Below are positions 35,435 to 45,396 of a stretch of 64,000 bases of DNA, one piece after another. The DNA is from Siphonodentalium dalli (Eukaryota; Mollusca; Scaphopoda; Gadilida; Siphonodentaliidae). Every line of letters begins with the position of its first letter. The first letter of the stretch is position 1. Made by a program: the position numbers and the translations under genes. The notes beneath the pieces are model-generated. The model made no database searches. It had not been told where the DNA came from and saw only the letters and a program-made list of their open reading frames with translations. The stretch lies in NCBI GenBank assembly GCA_032622095.1, contig CP136066.1:103625319-103689318 (forward strand), read 5' to 3'.

Positions 35435-35746
35435 TGATGTTTGTTCTTGGAATAAGAATTCTCATAAATGATGTACATAGTAATATACATAAAATAACTT
35501 TAATCATACTGACCATTTGATAAGATTAAAGCTTTAATTACTTTAAGTTACTGTTCCACACCATATTATGGATGTTTATAAATTCACGTTTAGCAAGATA
35601 TACTTGACTTGGGCATATTAACTGTTATGCTCACGGTATCTCAGTTTCTCGTTATAGCTCAAACATGGAGGTCCAAATAGCTGATGTAGACATTCATACA
35701 GTGGGAACGGCCCTTATTTCCTCTCGGTGGTCAACCATGTCCAATA

Positions 35747-36181
35747 TTGGGGTGTTCGCCATTTGTACATCCGAAGTATGCCATATTTATGGAACATTGG
35801 AGTAAAATTCATAAAGAGAAAGTTTTTCGTTACAAGTGTGATGGTTGCCTCTTGAAAGTTGCTCAAAAGGACAGACTAAATAGACATAAAAAAACGACTG
35901 CACACCGGGGTTTTTCAACGGACTATGTTAAAAATGAGGAATTCATTAATCCTGGAGATACCTTGGTCCCTCAGCGACCAGCAGAACAGCAAATCAGGGA
36001 CATGAAAGAGACCGAGCGAGCACAGGCAATAGACAATCGGAGAAATATTAGAAGGGAGGCAAAGCCTTTTTGCTTACAAGACCAAACGGTTAATCGAGAT
36101 AAAGAAACTGTTATGAAGGGTTCACGTGTCGTTGTGCAGACAAAGAAGAATTGGTTGATGCCGGGGGAAAAATGTCATTAA
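35747..36181 (+). CDS. C2H2 zinc-finger frame between pol and 3' LTR
   Basis: A 145-codon open frame with no internal stop. YKCDGCLLKVAQKDRLNR followed by HKKTTAH gives a perfect C-x2-C-x12-H-x5-H zinc finger. Just upstream, CSPF..(10)..HWSKIH looks like a second finger whose second Cys is Phe. The remainder is charged (ETERAQAIDNRRNIRREAK). Its position, after integrase and before the purine tract, makes it a third element-encoded protein, perhaps nucleic-acid binding. The TTG at 35747 is only a frame boundary; an ATG at 35667 lies in another frame, so the true start is unknown and a frameshift near 35700-35750 is likely. Confidence 0.65.
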   Translation: MGCSPFVHPKYAIFMEHWSKIHKEKVFRYKCDGCLLKVAQKDRLNRHKKTTAHRGFSTDYVKNEEFINPGDTLVPQRPAEQQIRDMKETERAQAIDNRRNIRREAKPFCLQDQTVNRDKETVMKGSRVVVQTKKNWLMPGEKCH

Positions 36182-36342
36182 CGGGAAGCTACTTATAAAT
36201 TCCAATCAACTTGATATTGTGACAATGGAGAAATGTGTCTAATCTGTGGAAGGTTCTCAACTTTCGAATGCTGCGAATCTGTGAATTATGTGATAGAACT
36301 CTTATGACATTCATGAATGTTATATATAACAGCATGTCCTTT

Positions 36343-36357
36343 TTAAGGAGGGAGGAA
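36343..36357 (+). promoter_or_regulatory. polypurine tract
   Basis: AAGGAGGGAGGAA lies immediately before the TG that opens the 3' LTR, the usual primer for plus-strand DNA synthesis. Confidence 0.7.
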
Positions 36358-36822
36358 TGTATGAGTGTTGGGTGGTGACAGCTGTCAGTGGAAGGTCCTC
36401 ACCTGAGGGTCATCTATATGGAAATGACTGACCACTGAGCAGTTGTCACCACTTCAACTTTTTGGTCCATCGACGATGTGGAAGCTTGATTTCGTAACCA
36501 CTGTGGGTACGAACGTTACTTCCGATCTTTAGTGGTGATTCATTTAGATGGCACCGTAAGTGTATTGATGACTTACAGTAGGTAAATAGTTATCAGTCAA
36601 TGAAATACAATAAGTTAGTTAATAACTTCTGCACAATTCCCTCTAAATTAATATTGATATCTATAATTTTACATACTTTATACTTTTTCAATAAATATGC
36701 CAATATCTTACTTCTTTCCCATACTGGCCCTAGAGAATGTGGCGTCATACCCGGGAAGGAACCTGTCCCAGAGGGTCATGACCCACTAACCTCCCTCATC
36801 ACAGGACCCCCAGTATACTACA
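36358..36822 (+). repeat. 3' LTR, complete
   Basis: 465 bases from TGTATGAGTG to ...TATACTACA. It includes AATAAATATG near 36693 as a possible polyadenylation signal. The right flank begins GGTGA. The left 180 bases have no counterpart at the 5' end of the element. Confidence 0.88.
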
Positions 36823-37086
36823 GGTGATTGGTCAACTCCCAATTGGGTCACCGATCACACTGGTTCTATTGATACACGCATTATCCGCCATCTATGGCTG
36901 ATAAATATGTTTCAAACGAACTACCTAACGTCAAAAAGTATCTACTATTTATGATAAAATCGTAAATGAGCCTGAACTTCTATTAAATTTACCGGGGTGA
37001 GTGTAATCTATGGTCGCTATCCCACTGAGGAAATAGTGGATATCACAATTTAACTGGTAGATATATAGATTCAACTGAGGGAAGTT
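36823..37086. other. gene-free stretch
   Basis: No gene. An imperfect inverted repeat (GGTGATTGGTCAACTC with the following ATTGGGTCACCGATCAC) lies at 36823-36858. Confidence 0.35.
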
Positions 37087-37395
37087 ATGTTCATTTATAA
37101 AAACAGCATCTGGTTTGGTGATACCCTTGGGTTTGGCGATACCACGTACACGGGGGTGAAGACCCCTTCACGTCGACACAGGGACGCAGTTCGAAGGGCT
37201 GAATGGAGAAAGATGGTAGCTGTTTGTCGGCCGCCTGCCCCTTCCCACTCGGTTGCGATGACTGATGGTCGCCTGCATACAACCGATGATGCTGCCGGGT
37301 GTATAGCCCGGGAGAGGTATGAGAGACGCCCAGACCACCCCTCCCCCACTGGAATGTTGACTGACGTGACCAGACAGCTGTTGCTGATGCCGTGA
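37087..37395 (+). pseudogene. possible LINE ORF2 tail
   Basis: The frame contains KTPSRRHRDAVRRAEWRKMV, similar in style to the basic 'R..R..W+..V' tail at the end of some LINE proteins. There are no other motifs, so the assignment is weak. A hairpin GATGACTCCGG/CCGGAGTCATC (37420-37452) follows. Confidence 0.25.
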
Positions 37396-37467
37396 TGGAG
37401 CTGGAAACTTCATTCAACCCGATGACTCCGGAATAATTCAGCCCGGAGTCATCCATCGCCACCATGA

Positions 37468-37572
37468 CCAGCAGCAGCAGCAGCACCACCACCACCACCA
37501 CCACCACCACAACCGCCACCACCACCACCACCACCACCACCAACAACAACAGCAACAACAACAACAACAACA
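37468..37572. repeat. compound trinucleotide microsatellite
   Basis: (CAG)5, then (CAC)n with one interruption, then (CAA)n with CAG interruptions. The long minus-strand frames of Val, Gly and Leu runs are artefacts of it. A further (CAC/CAA) patch lies near 37700-37725. Confidence 0.9.
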
Positions 37573-38026
37573 GTACTGGCTCCATCCCATCGGAGTAGCT
37601 GGCAGAGATTATGGCCCGATCGGCCGCCCTTGTACACAAATAAAAGGTGACAATTACCAGGTGTAAAGAAAGTAAACAACAGGAAGCTATATGCCGGTAT
37701 CAACCACCACCAACAACAACATCAACAACTGAAAGATAGAAAAAGAAGTCCACCAAAAAGAACAAAAAAGATCATTCGTTCACCATTCACCATTTGATGT
37801 TTAATGTATAACCATTACATGTCACATCCAAAATTTCCAAAGTGGGTTGTAGGGGAGGGGTTCGGCCCCTTCCAAATCCTCCCGGGTCCACTCCCAAATC
37901 CCTAATAAAGTTCTGGGATAAACATGACGGCAAGTGCTCAAGTTAACGTAAATTATATTTCAAATAACAGAGGATGATAGTATCTAGTATATAATAATTA
38001 TAAGTTCTGCATAACATGAAGGATAT
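37573..38026. other. gene-free stretch
   Basis: No supported gene. Confidence 0.35.
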
Positions 38027-38264
38027 ATAATGCAGCGAATTCATTGGCAATGTTGCAAGAAAGACTGCCGTGCAACAATCAACATCGTGAGCGACATGGT
38101 GACATCCCACAGTGGCAACCATAACTATGAACCTGACTTCAACCAATTAGCAGTGGATGCCTTCATTTCAGATCTGAAAAAGCCTATTAAGACGATTACT
38201 ATGCCAGTATCAACTTTATACCAAGAAGAAATAGCATAGTACTAAATAAAATCTTTATAAATTT

Positions 38265-38430
38265 CGCATTCTCATTAATGAGGTGACGCACTTAATGGTT
38301 ATTCGTCATAACGAGTAATAAACCAGTGACAACTCTATACCAAGAAGAAATTTCGCATTCTCATTATATAATTAGGCGACGCTCTTTATATATTCGTCGT
38401 AACGAGTACTAAGCGAGTAACAACTCAATT
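38265..38430. repeat. ~80-bp tandem duplication inside the relic
   Basis: TTTCGCATTCTCATTA and the following TATTCGTC.TAACGAGTA and ACAACTC text occur at about 38262 and 38348. CAACTTTATACCAAGAAGAA from the first coding piece also has a second copy near 38330. Confidence 0.75.
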
Positions 38431-38804
38431 TCACATTATTGAATGTATATGAATTTTCAGAATGAATTGTATACCATTTAACCATAATTGTTTTTCTCCA
38501 ACAGATCTTCGAGTAGACGAGACCGACCCTGACATAATAGCGAAAATTGAAAGGTTGCCTATTCCATTCGGCCAAGCAGTTTGGAAAAATGTAAAGAAAT
38601 GCCATCTGCAACAGCTATGTTAAGAAACTGAAGGAAATTATCAAAAGACACTCATACGATGAGCTCTAGCCCTCCCTATGGTACCAGTCGCGATAGTTGG
38701 TGATGTCTGGTTCGAAGCTCTGGAATATTATCCTGCAAGTAACAACACTGCTCTGGAAGATGTCACCCAGTTCACGTAATATATAACATATACATGTAGG
38801 CCTA

Positions 38805-39173
38805 CTAGCAGGGTGACCCGACTTCGTCCGGGGTAAATAACATCGAAATCCGTCGAAAGGCGCGATTTGACCTTGAATTGACCATTTTGAAGGTCAAACC
38901 GGGGGTCACGGTGTCCAAATCACTCCCCGGACAAAAGTATCCCTAGGTATAAAATTTCGTCGAAATCCCGTCAAAAGGCGCGATTTGACTTTTAATTGAT
39001 AATTTTGAAAGTCAAGGTCAGGTCGGGGTCACGATTTGACCCGTCCAAAACACTCCCCGGACAAAAGTAACCCTAGGTATCAAATTTCTTCGAAATCCGT
39101 CTGGCTGTTTTCCCGGCCATTTCTAACAAACAGACAAACAAACAGAGACAGAAGTCCCAAAATATATATTAGA
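38805..39173 (-). mobile_element. complete non-autonomous Helitron, 369 bp
   Basis: On the minus strand it starts TCTAATATATATTTTGGGAC at 39173 and ends CTAG at 38805, with hairpin CCCGACTTCGTCCGGG (38817-38832) 12 bases from the end. Flanking bases are A (38804) and T (39174), the required A/T target without duplication. Inside are duplicated CGATTTGAC.TT.AATTGA and CACTCCCCGGACAAAAGTA blocks and ACAGACAAACA repeats near the 5' end. It splits the transposase relic between the VTQF and WVEG parts. Confidence 0.9.
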
Positions 39174-39390
39174 TTTTTTTGGGTAGAAGGGAGCCATGGC
39201 CGCCAAATGTGGAACCACCACGACACCATTGGTTCATAAATAACAAATCACGTCGAAGGTTGGCACCGAAAACTTCAGATGGTGCTGTCCTTCTCCCACC
39301 GAAAGAGGAAGCAACCATCATCCAGCTAAGAGCAGGTTGAAACCTAGGGTCCACGGGAGATGAAGTACCGAAGGTTGATAATTCAATTCA

Positions 39391-41639
39391 GGGGAAATCG
39401 ACGTCTGAGTCAATTGAAATAATTCGGACACCATCGCCCAATCGCCCGTCGAATTTCGACATCATCATCAATTCCCAGTGACAATTATGATAAACTGTTG
39501 TCGGCAACTCTATGATGTTGAGGATTATGACACCTACCGCAACACCTATCGAAAACAATAGACTTAATTTTGATCTCAATCAATTGTTTATTCTCGTCAC
39601 TCAAAAGTACATGGGTATTGAGACATTTAACATATTTACATGGCATATAGTTATATACATTATATACATGGGGCAGGCGGGATTATTGCAATATGTACCA
39701 TGCATACATGCCGTATATAATTATCCAACAGCGATAATATTCTTACTCTGTCGTTATTAGCGCTGATATAAATACTCTGCCCTCGATAGAGCTTTTAAAA
39801 AATATTCTCTCGGTTTTAGTACTATCTGCACGGTGTTACTAAGCTTCAGTCGGGTCCATCTGGGTTACTCCGTTCTGGGCATTCGAACATAATCATGGAT
39901 TCGTGAAAATTTCTAAAATTCGATGTACCTGTTTTCTCCCAGAAAATCGCATTAAATACTTTTTAGATGTTCTCGTGGTACTCTCCACGATTATGAATCG
40001 ATGGGTTGTAAGCTTCGATAAGTTTTCGTTATCAAGAATATATATTAGTTTGATAAGTTAGGCGAATTGGGTCAGGGTGGTCGGATTTGCCACGTGTGCT
40101 AAGATTTTTCCTTTTCGGCTCAGTTCGGTTCAGGATTATTTCTGCCTGTCTGCACGTAGATTTTGTGTTTACACGTGTAAATGGCACTGTCTGATGGTAC
40201 ATTGTGCATATACTGTGAATGAGGCTGATTGTGTTACAAATCATTTGATCTATAGTGGCAATCAAATCATTCGTCGTCGTTAAACACGAGAATCCTGTGA
40301 AACACATTGCGCTAATCTATGACCTGATAACCGCATAATTAATACAAAATAATCACGACACGAATACCTGTAATCACCTACTGCGAGTGACAAGCACGAT
40401 TGTCCCACAAACGGACTCGTTGTCAATAATGCGAAAGGGTTTTTTGGACCGTCGGAAAAAAATTAGCTATTCGTAATAATTATCTGTCGTCGTTCAAAAT
40501 GCGAAAGGTGTCTAATATTATTACTTTCTGGACAATATCTGGGATAAAATTCAAGTAAAAGTAAAATTTAAGTATCTAATCCCACACCATGCCGCTTTCT
40601 GTATCGAAATGCCTGAAAATAAATAACAGGAAATTTTGCGAGTATATGTATATCTGGAAATGAAATCCGACTGCTCGTGTATTAAACAATGATTAACCTA
40701 TACATGAATTTGTTTTGCGTTGGCATCCAAAAAGCACAATGTATATAATCGTACAATATAAAGTTCCGACACGAAATATTACACGTTTTGAACACGTTCG
40801 GTACAGCTATTGTTTAACAATGGTCCCGCTCGGCGCGCTTGTGCGCCCGAGCTCGGGTCGTGTATATATAGGTAACGGGCGGGCGTACGTACTTGTGACG
40901 TCACACATCAATTGCAGTATACCGTGAAGGTGAACTATTTAACGGTTGGCGTAGATCGTCATAGTCTGAGGTAATACTATATATTCGTACCCGGGTACGA
41001 AATGTAAACGGAAGAAATGACCAGCAGGTAACTTAGAGATGCAATTGCTCTATCCGACCTTGTCCTTGTAAATCCAATATTTACACCGCGAAGCTTGATA
41101 AATTTATGCTGTTTACTTTAGTTTTTAATAATGTTGTAGGAATAATAGTATAATTGGATAAATGATGCGTGAATCGTACAAAAGATAACTTCTGCAATTT
41201 ATGTGTTCTGACTTCTACTCAGTTCTAGTTCTAACTTCTTGGTCTATCTTTAAAGTCGGAAGTTATCTCAGTCATTAAACCTGACGTTTTCGGCCTCCCA
41301 TACACATATTTATTCGAGAGCGTTTAGCTCTGTTTGAATAGTCGGCTCCACCGACTAAAAGTTATCGATGTGTACCACTTCACCAGGCATGTCAGGCATC
41401 ACTCAAAATCACCACAAATTGGCACAAGCCCCTAAAAGAAAGATTTACCCCCACATTTATGCCCACCACATGGCTCGATTTAGCTGGTTTTGCATCGATG
41501 TTCCACTCACTGTATATACTCATTCTGCACTCCTCGACATGCAAGTTCCTAAAAGAAAGATTTAGCACCCGCCCAATATAGGTCTAGGATTAATTAATTA
41601 TTAATGGGCATGGGTATTTTTTGCATGGCTCGATTTAGC
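39391..41639. other. gene-free stretch
   Basis: No supported gene over 2.2 kb. A block at 40253-40313 (AGTGGCAATCAAATCATTCG, then TCGTCGT, GAGAATC and GCGCTAA) recurs at 63664-63725. CAAAATGCGAAAGGTGTCTAA near 40496-40516 resembles the terminal repeat of the MITE at 63.0-63.4 kb. AAGAAAGATTTA is duplicated near 41436 and 41555. Confidence 0.4.
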
Positions 41640-41766
41640 TGCATGAAAATAACTGTCATCAGTGCATGAAGCCAATCAGTGAATTATTAGCATGTCTATC
41701 AACACAGATAATCTCTCACAAGACCTAAAGTATCAAAGTCTGGTATAGTGCTGTGACTGCTTGTCA
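41640..41766 (-). repeat. dispersed repeat of the 4-kb family, inverted, left part
   Basis: The reverse complement follows 4281-4420: GTCTGGTATAGTG, CTCTCACAAGACC, CAATCAGTGAA and GACAGTTA. It breaks at 41766 and resumes at 42937. Confidence 0.85.
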
Positions 41767-41829
41767 TCTAAATATTTATAACGAGTAGGATCTATCCGGA
41801 TTTCTCTCTCAGGCCCCTAGACCGACCAA

Positions 41830-42655
41830 CCCTTTTCACATTTATTTTTTAGTTACGCTTAAGGTAAAATATTTGTGCTTAAGCGCAAATAACCTCCATC
41901 ATTTGCGTTTAAGCGCAAATATTTACGGTTAAGCATAAATCATTTGCGCTTAAGCGCAATTAGATCATATAAAAATAAAATAAAATAAAATAAAATAAAA
42001 TAAAAATTAATATTCATTAATTTTAAATGGCATAGGCCTAAATTTCCTAAACACATCACTCAAGTATATATAGGCCCACCATATGAGGCAAGCAATCCCC
42101 CAGTAACCCCTAGATCCCTTTTATGACCATGGAAATGGTATAGATCTGTGCAGGAAAATGTCTCTTTTATAAAATATACTAGATCTCTGGGATGGAGACA
42201 CAAATTCTTGGGGACAGGGATGCTGATAATATGAAAATAGGGGTTTTCCCCCTATTTCAAGTCAATAAGTACACCATATGAGGGAAGTCCCTTTAATAAA
42301 ATATAATAGAGCTCTGGGAGTGAGGCACAAATTCTTGGGACACCAGGGACAGAGATGCTGATATGCATATGGAAATATGTTTTTTCTTCAACTTTTGAGT
42401 CTGTATGGGGCTATTACTATGGACCCATAATAATATACTATGAGATGGACTCAATCATTCACAATCAGAGGTAAGTAAGGGAGTGTTAGGTATTTGCGCT
42501 AAAATTAAGCGCTAATAGATTATGCTTAAGCACAAATGATTGCGCTTAAGCATAAATAAATTAATAGACACATATTTGCGCTTAAGGGCAAATGATTTAC
42601 GTTAAAGTGCAAATTTTCGCACTTGAGCGCAAATAAATAATAAATGTGAAAAGGG
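41830..42655. repeat. foldback with GCTTAAGC palindrome clusters
   Basis: Terminal inverted repeat CCCTTTTCACATTTATT (left) and its complement AATAAATGTGAAAAGGG (right). Just inside each end sit three to five copies or variants of ATTTGCGCTTAAGCGCAAAT, itself a perfect palindrome. The central part (about 42000-42470) has duplicated text around CTCTGGGA.GGAG.CACAAATTCTTGG. Length 826. Confidence 0.8.
41968..42006. repeat. (AATAA)n microsatellite
   Basis: Seven or so tandem TAAAA units. Confidence 0.9.
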
Positions 42656-42936
42656 CCTCCAATACCTTTGCAGATGTTATAACAGTGTTAGTTTTTCAAA
42701 ATTTTTAATTAAAAAAATAAAATAAAATTGGTTTTGATAAATTGAGCAAGGAGTTCAATCTAAACAAATTTTTTTTAAACAATATATATAAACCAAAATG
42801 TTTCCACATCAAAACGTGCTTGAAATGCTGATTAAAGGCTCTGTCTAAGATAAAAATGTGCATGAAGTCCCACAAAGAGGCCACAGGTCTCTCCGACGCT
42901 GAATATAGGTGCCCGAAGGGAGCCTGTTTCAGCTAG

Positions 42937-43065
42937 TTTAGTATAATAGAAGTTGCTCCAGTAGACTAACAAAAGTGGTATGGATAATGGGCTGGTTGAA
43001 ACTAATCAGGAAATAGTTCGAAATTATGATATTTTGTGTATGCTGCACAATGACCTTGATTGTAG
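42937..43065 (-). repeat. dispersed repeat of the 4-kb family, inverted, right part
   Basis: The reverse complement follows 4140-4275: GTTGCTCCAGTAGACTAACA, ATAATGGGCTGGTTGA and GGAAATAGTT, then ACAATGACCTT. Confidence 0.85.
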
Positions 43066-43189
43066 GTTTATAGATGATCAGCAATTTGTAAAACATTTTA
43101 AAATAAATTAAAACAGCTTCTGAAACAGGTTAAACGGTTATTGGAACTAAATGAGATTTCCCAGTCATATCAGTGATATTAGTGGAGTT

Positions 43190-43660
43190 TTATGCGGTTT
43201 TCGACCAAATTTAGGGAAATTTGGGGGGGGGGGGGGGTGTTTGTAAAAACATTGGAAGTAAAAATTATGTTTTTTTTGGCATACCTTCCAGCAACTTTTT
43301 TACTACCGCCCCCCGTGTTCGGGGGTAACAAATATTTGATTCAAGTCGAGGAATCCAACCATCAAAGCCCGATGATTGAAATCTATTATTTTTCACTGCC
43401 GATAATTTTAAGTGGCCCAGTAAACAGTCGACGAGAAGATTTCATCGGACAAAATTGTGGATGAAGATGGATAACTCTAAAATCGAGTGGCTTTTTTGTG
43501 TCAGATATTTGAACAATAGTTGACTGTGGTTAGCACTATTTTTGGGCAATTACTCGATTCTGATAACTGAAGCGGCATTTCAAAAATTGTTGTTGTTGGA
43601 AACTGATGATATGGGGACCATCAAATCGGATTGAGTACCTTTAAAATGTGAATTTGGCCT
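43190..43660 (+). repeat. dispersed repeat, inverted relative to 12597-12955
   Basis: The G run at 43224-43238 opens the segment. From about 43305 to 43655 it is the counterpart of 12597-12955. The frame at 43192-43464 is repeat-derived. Confidence 0.75.
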
Positions 43661-44770
43661 CCTAATTTAAATCTGCCATTTTATTATAATGTAACTGTAT
43701 GTATGTAATACAGGGATGTGGGTACAGCCTACATGTTGTCCTTCCTGATGTGTCCAACTCCAACTGACCCCCTACCTCCCGACCCAACAATAACATCATG
43801 AATATTCAGTTCATAAAATTATAAGCCAGGTTATTCCAAGTTATTCAACCAGTAGGCGGTACTACAAATTCCATTCCCATGGATTAAAACATTGCATTAA
43901 TTCAGGAAATATGTACATACAACTTTCGATATTCATACCACTTCAAGTGTTAGAATAATGTTAGGCTGAAATGAGGCATACTTTTAATAAAGTTATAACA
44001 GTTTGTGATGATAATCTGTTAGAAATGATGCAAAATTGCATTTCAGTGAATTTTTTCCTCATCCAAAAAGTTCTGTGAAACAAGTTTAACAGAATATCCC
44101 CCATCTGGATATCACCCCATGTATGATTAAATACAAATTACTCATTTGATATTATTTTAACCTGAAATTGGCAGAAAATTTTGGAGATTTTTTTGAGAGA
44201 GAGAATTATTTGTTTTTAATTAAAGTCACAATTTTTTTGTTCACTCATTTGATATTGTTATTCTGAAATGGTCAGAAAAATGTTTTTAGAGATTTTTTTT
44301 CCAAATATTTTTTTTTTTTCAAGTCAACCCAACAGCCTCCATAAGGACAAAGAAAATCATACCAAAATATTTATCTGCTTATTATTGTTTATATGTTAAG
44401 TCATGAAAGTTGAAACAGCGAGAAATTAACATTTACTGAGAAAACGTGTTTGAGTCAGGGTTTTGGGTGTGGGGAATCCTGAAGATGTTCAGGCCTGGAT
44501 ATCTTCCGCCCTCTCCACTCCCCCCCACCGGACCTATATCGCAAAAAAAAAAATCTTCTGGTTTTATTGGTTATTTTGCTTTATATAGCTATGGAACGGT
44601 AAGAAATTAACTTCTTCAGAGAAAAAATGTTTGAATAAGGATTTTGGATGGCACAGGCTCCAATTTACAATTTAAATTCCAATTTAAAATCAACATTTTA
44701 AGGGCCCATATAATATGGATTTTGGGACATACCTATGGAGCCCGGGAGGTGACATCATGGTAAATATATT
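43661..44770. other. gene-free stretch
   Basis: Diverged tandem segments only: CTCATTTGATATT...GGCAGAAAA at about 44142 and 44253, and GAGAAATTAAC...TTTGA near 44420 and 44600. Confidence 0.4.
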
Positions 44771-44854
44771 TTATAATCCGTGCGCACGGATTAATAATCC
44801 GTGCTCACGAATTAATAATTCGTGCGCACGAATTAATAAACCGTGCGCACGGTT
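44771..44854. repeat. palindromic minisatellite CCGTGCGCACGG, four units
   Basis: Units AATCCGTGCGCACGGATTAAT and AATTCGTGCGCACGAATTAAT in tandem, each a perfect or near-perfect palindrome. Same family as 49526-49700. Confidence 0.9.
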
Positions 44855-45014
44855 TAACATATATAAATACTGTGCTATCGGTGATTCAGTCAAAATGGCC
44901 TTACGCCTGTGGACTCCTTTACAACGCAGTTGCGACAACAAATTATACACAAGAAAACTAAGATGCATGCATCAGGTCGGCCGTGAACTATCTACCATAG
45001 AATTGTTGTAGCTA

Positions 45015-45396
45015 TCGATTATACATTTTGGAACACCTGTCTGTATGTATGTGTGTATGCATGAATGCATGTGTGTATGTGTTATACATTGCTCGACTGA
45101 TCCGACTCGGATTTGGTATTTAACGTGTCAACTTGACCTCGCTCATAGGCATGTTTCTGGACCTTGACAGATCCGACTAAAAATTTGTGTGTAGGACTAC
45201 TTCGATCCCGGGAGCAATATGGACGGGTCCAATTTCACGTGGGACCATGTTCTCGAACGTGCTGATATAGGCATGTTTCTGGACCAATTGAACAATAGTT
45301 TGGCCAGACGCTGTATATACTGGGTACTGTCCAGATGGAGGCGATCACAAAAAAAAATCCCTAAATACCCCGAACGAAGTCGAGTACATCAGCTAG
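45015..45396 (+). mobile_element. non-autonomous Helitron, 382 bp
   Basis: Starts TCGATTATACATTTTGGAAC after A45014 and ends CTAG before T45397. The hairpin CCCCGAACGAAGTCGAG (45368-45384) is 12 bases from the end. It contains a (TGTATG)n-like tract near the 5' end and a duplicated GGCATGTTTCTGGACC. No coding sequence. Confidence 0.85.

Larger units (their letters stand above)
29647..36822 (+). mobile_element. degenerate Ty3/gypsy LTR retrotransposon
   Basis: A 7.2-kb element with related LTR sequence at both ends, a primer-binding site, gag, aspartic protease, reverse transcriptase/RNase H, integrase, an extra zinc-finger frame and a purine tract, all on the plus strand in canonical Ty3/gypsy order. 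The 3' LTR is complete (TG...CA, 465 bases). The 5' LTR keeps only its last 307 bases, so the left end is deleted and no target-site duplication can be read. Many stops and frame changes make it non-functional. Confidence 0.93.
38027..39390 (+). pseudogene. FLYWCH/MULE-type transposase relic, split by a Helitron
   Basis: Three pieces in order. At 38030-38239, RIHWQCCKKDCRATI...HSGNHNYEPD is a FLYWCH-type zinc finger (Trp, Cys pair, His; the final His is Tyr), followed by TLYQEEIA. At 38513-38779, RLPIPFGQAVWKNVKKC and ALALPMVPVAIVGDVWFEALE match the post-catalytic part of MULE-type transposases found fused to FLYWCH fingers, with in-frame stops at 38621 and 38660. At 39174-39330, WVEGSHGRQMWNHHDTIGS, a stop, then ITNHVEGWHRKLQ, and after a frame change EEATIIQLRAG. 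The catalytic DDE core between pieces 1 and 2 is missing. Piece 2 follows TTTTTCTCCAACAG, a possible splice acceptor. It may derive from a transposon or a transposase-derived host gene; the sequence cannot decide. Confidence 0.75.
41767..42936 (+). mobile_element. non-autonomous Helitron, 1170 bp, carrying a foldback
   Basis: Starts TCTAAATATTTATA after A41766 and ends AGCTAG before T42937. The hairpin GGTGCCCGAAGGGAGCC (42908-42924) lies 12 bases from the end. The host repeat reads TGTCA before and TTTAGTATAATAGAAG after; the copy near 4255-4290 (inverted) shows the uninterrupted TGTCATTTATTATAAC form. The insertion point is therefore exactly A/T with no duplication. There is no Rep/helicase coding sequence. 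Internal cargo is the palindromic foldback at 41830-42655. Confidence 0.85.

Noticed and set aside
37091-37703. Long minus-strand frames with Val/Gly/Leu runs
   Set aside because: They read through a (CAG)(CAC)(CAA) microsatellite.
44862-45011. TATA-like ATATAAATA followed by a short ATG frame as a gene start
   Set aside because: The 38-codon frame has no recognisable content, the TATA-like text is common in this AT-rich region, and a Helitron begins at 45015.
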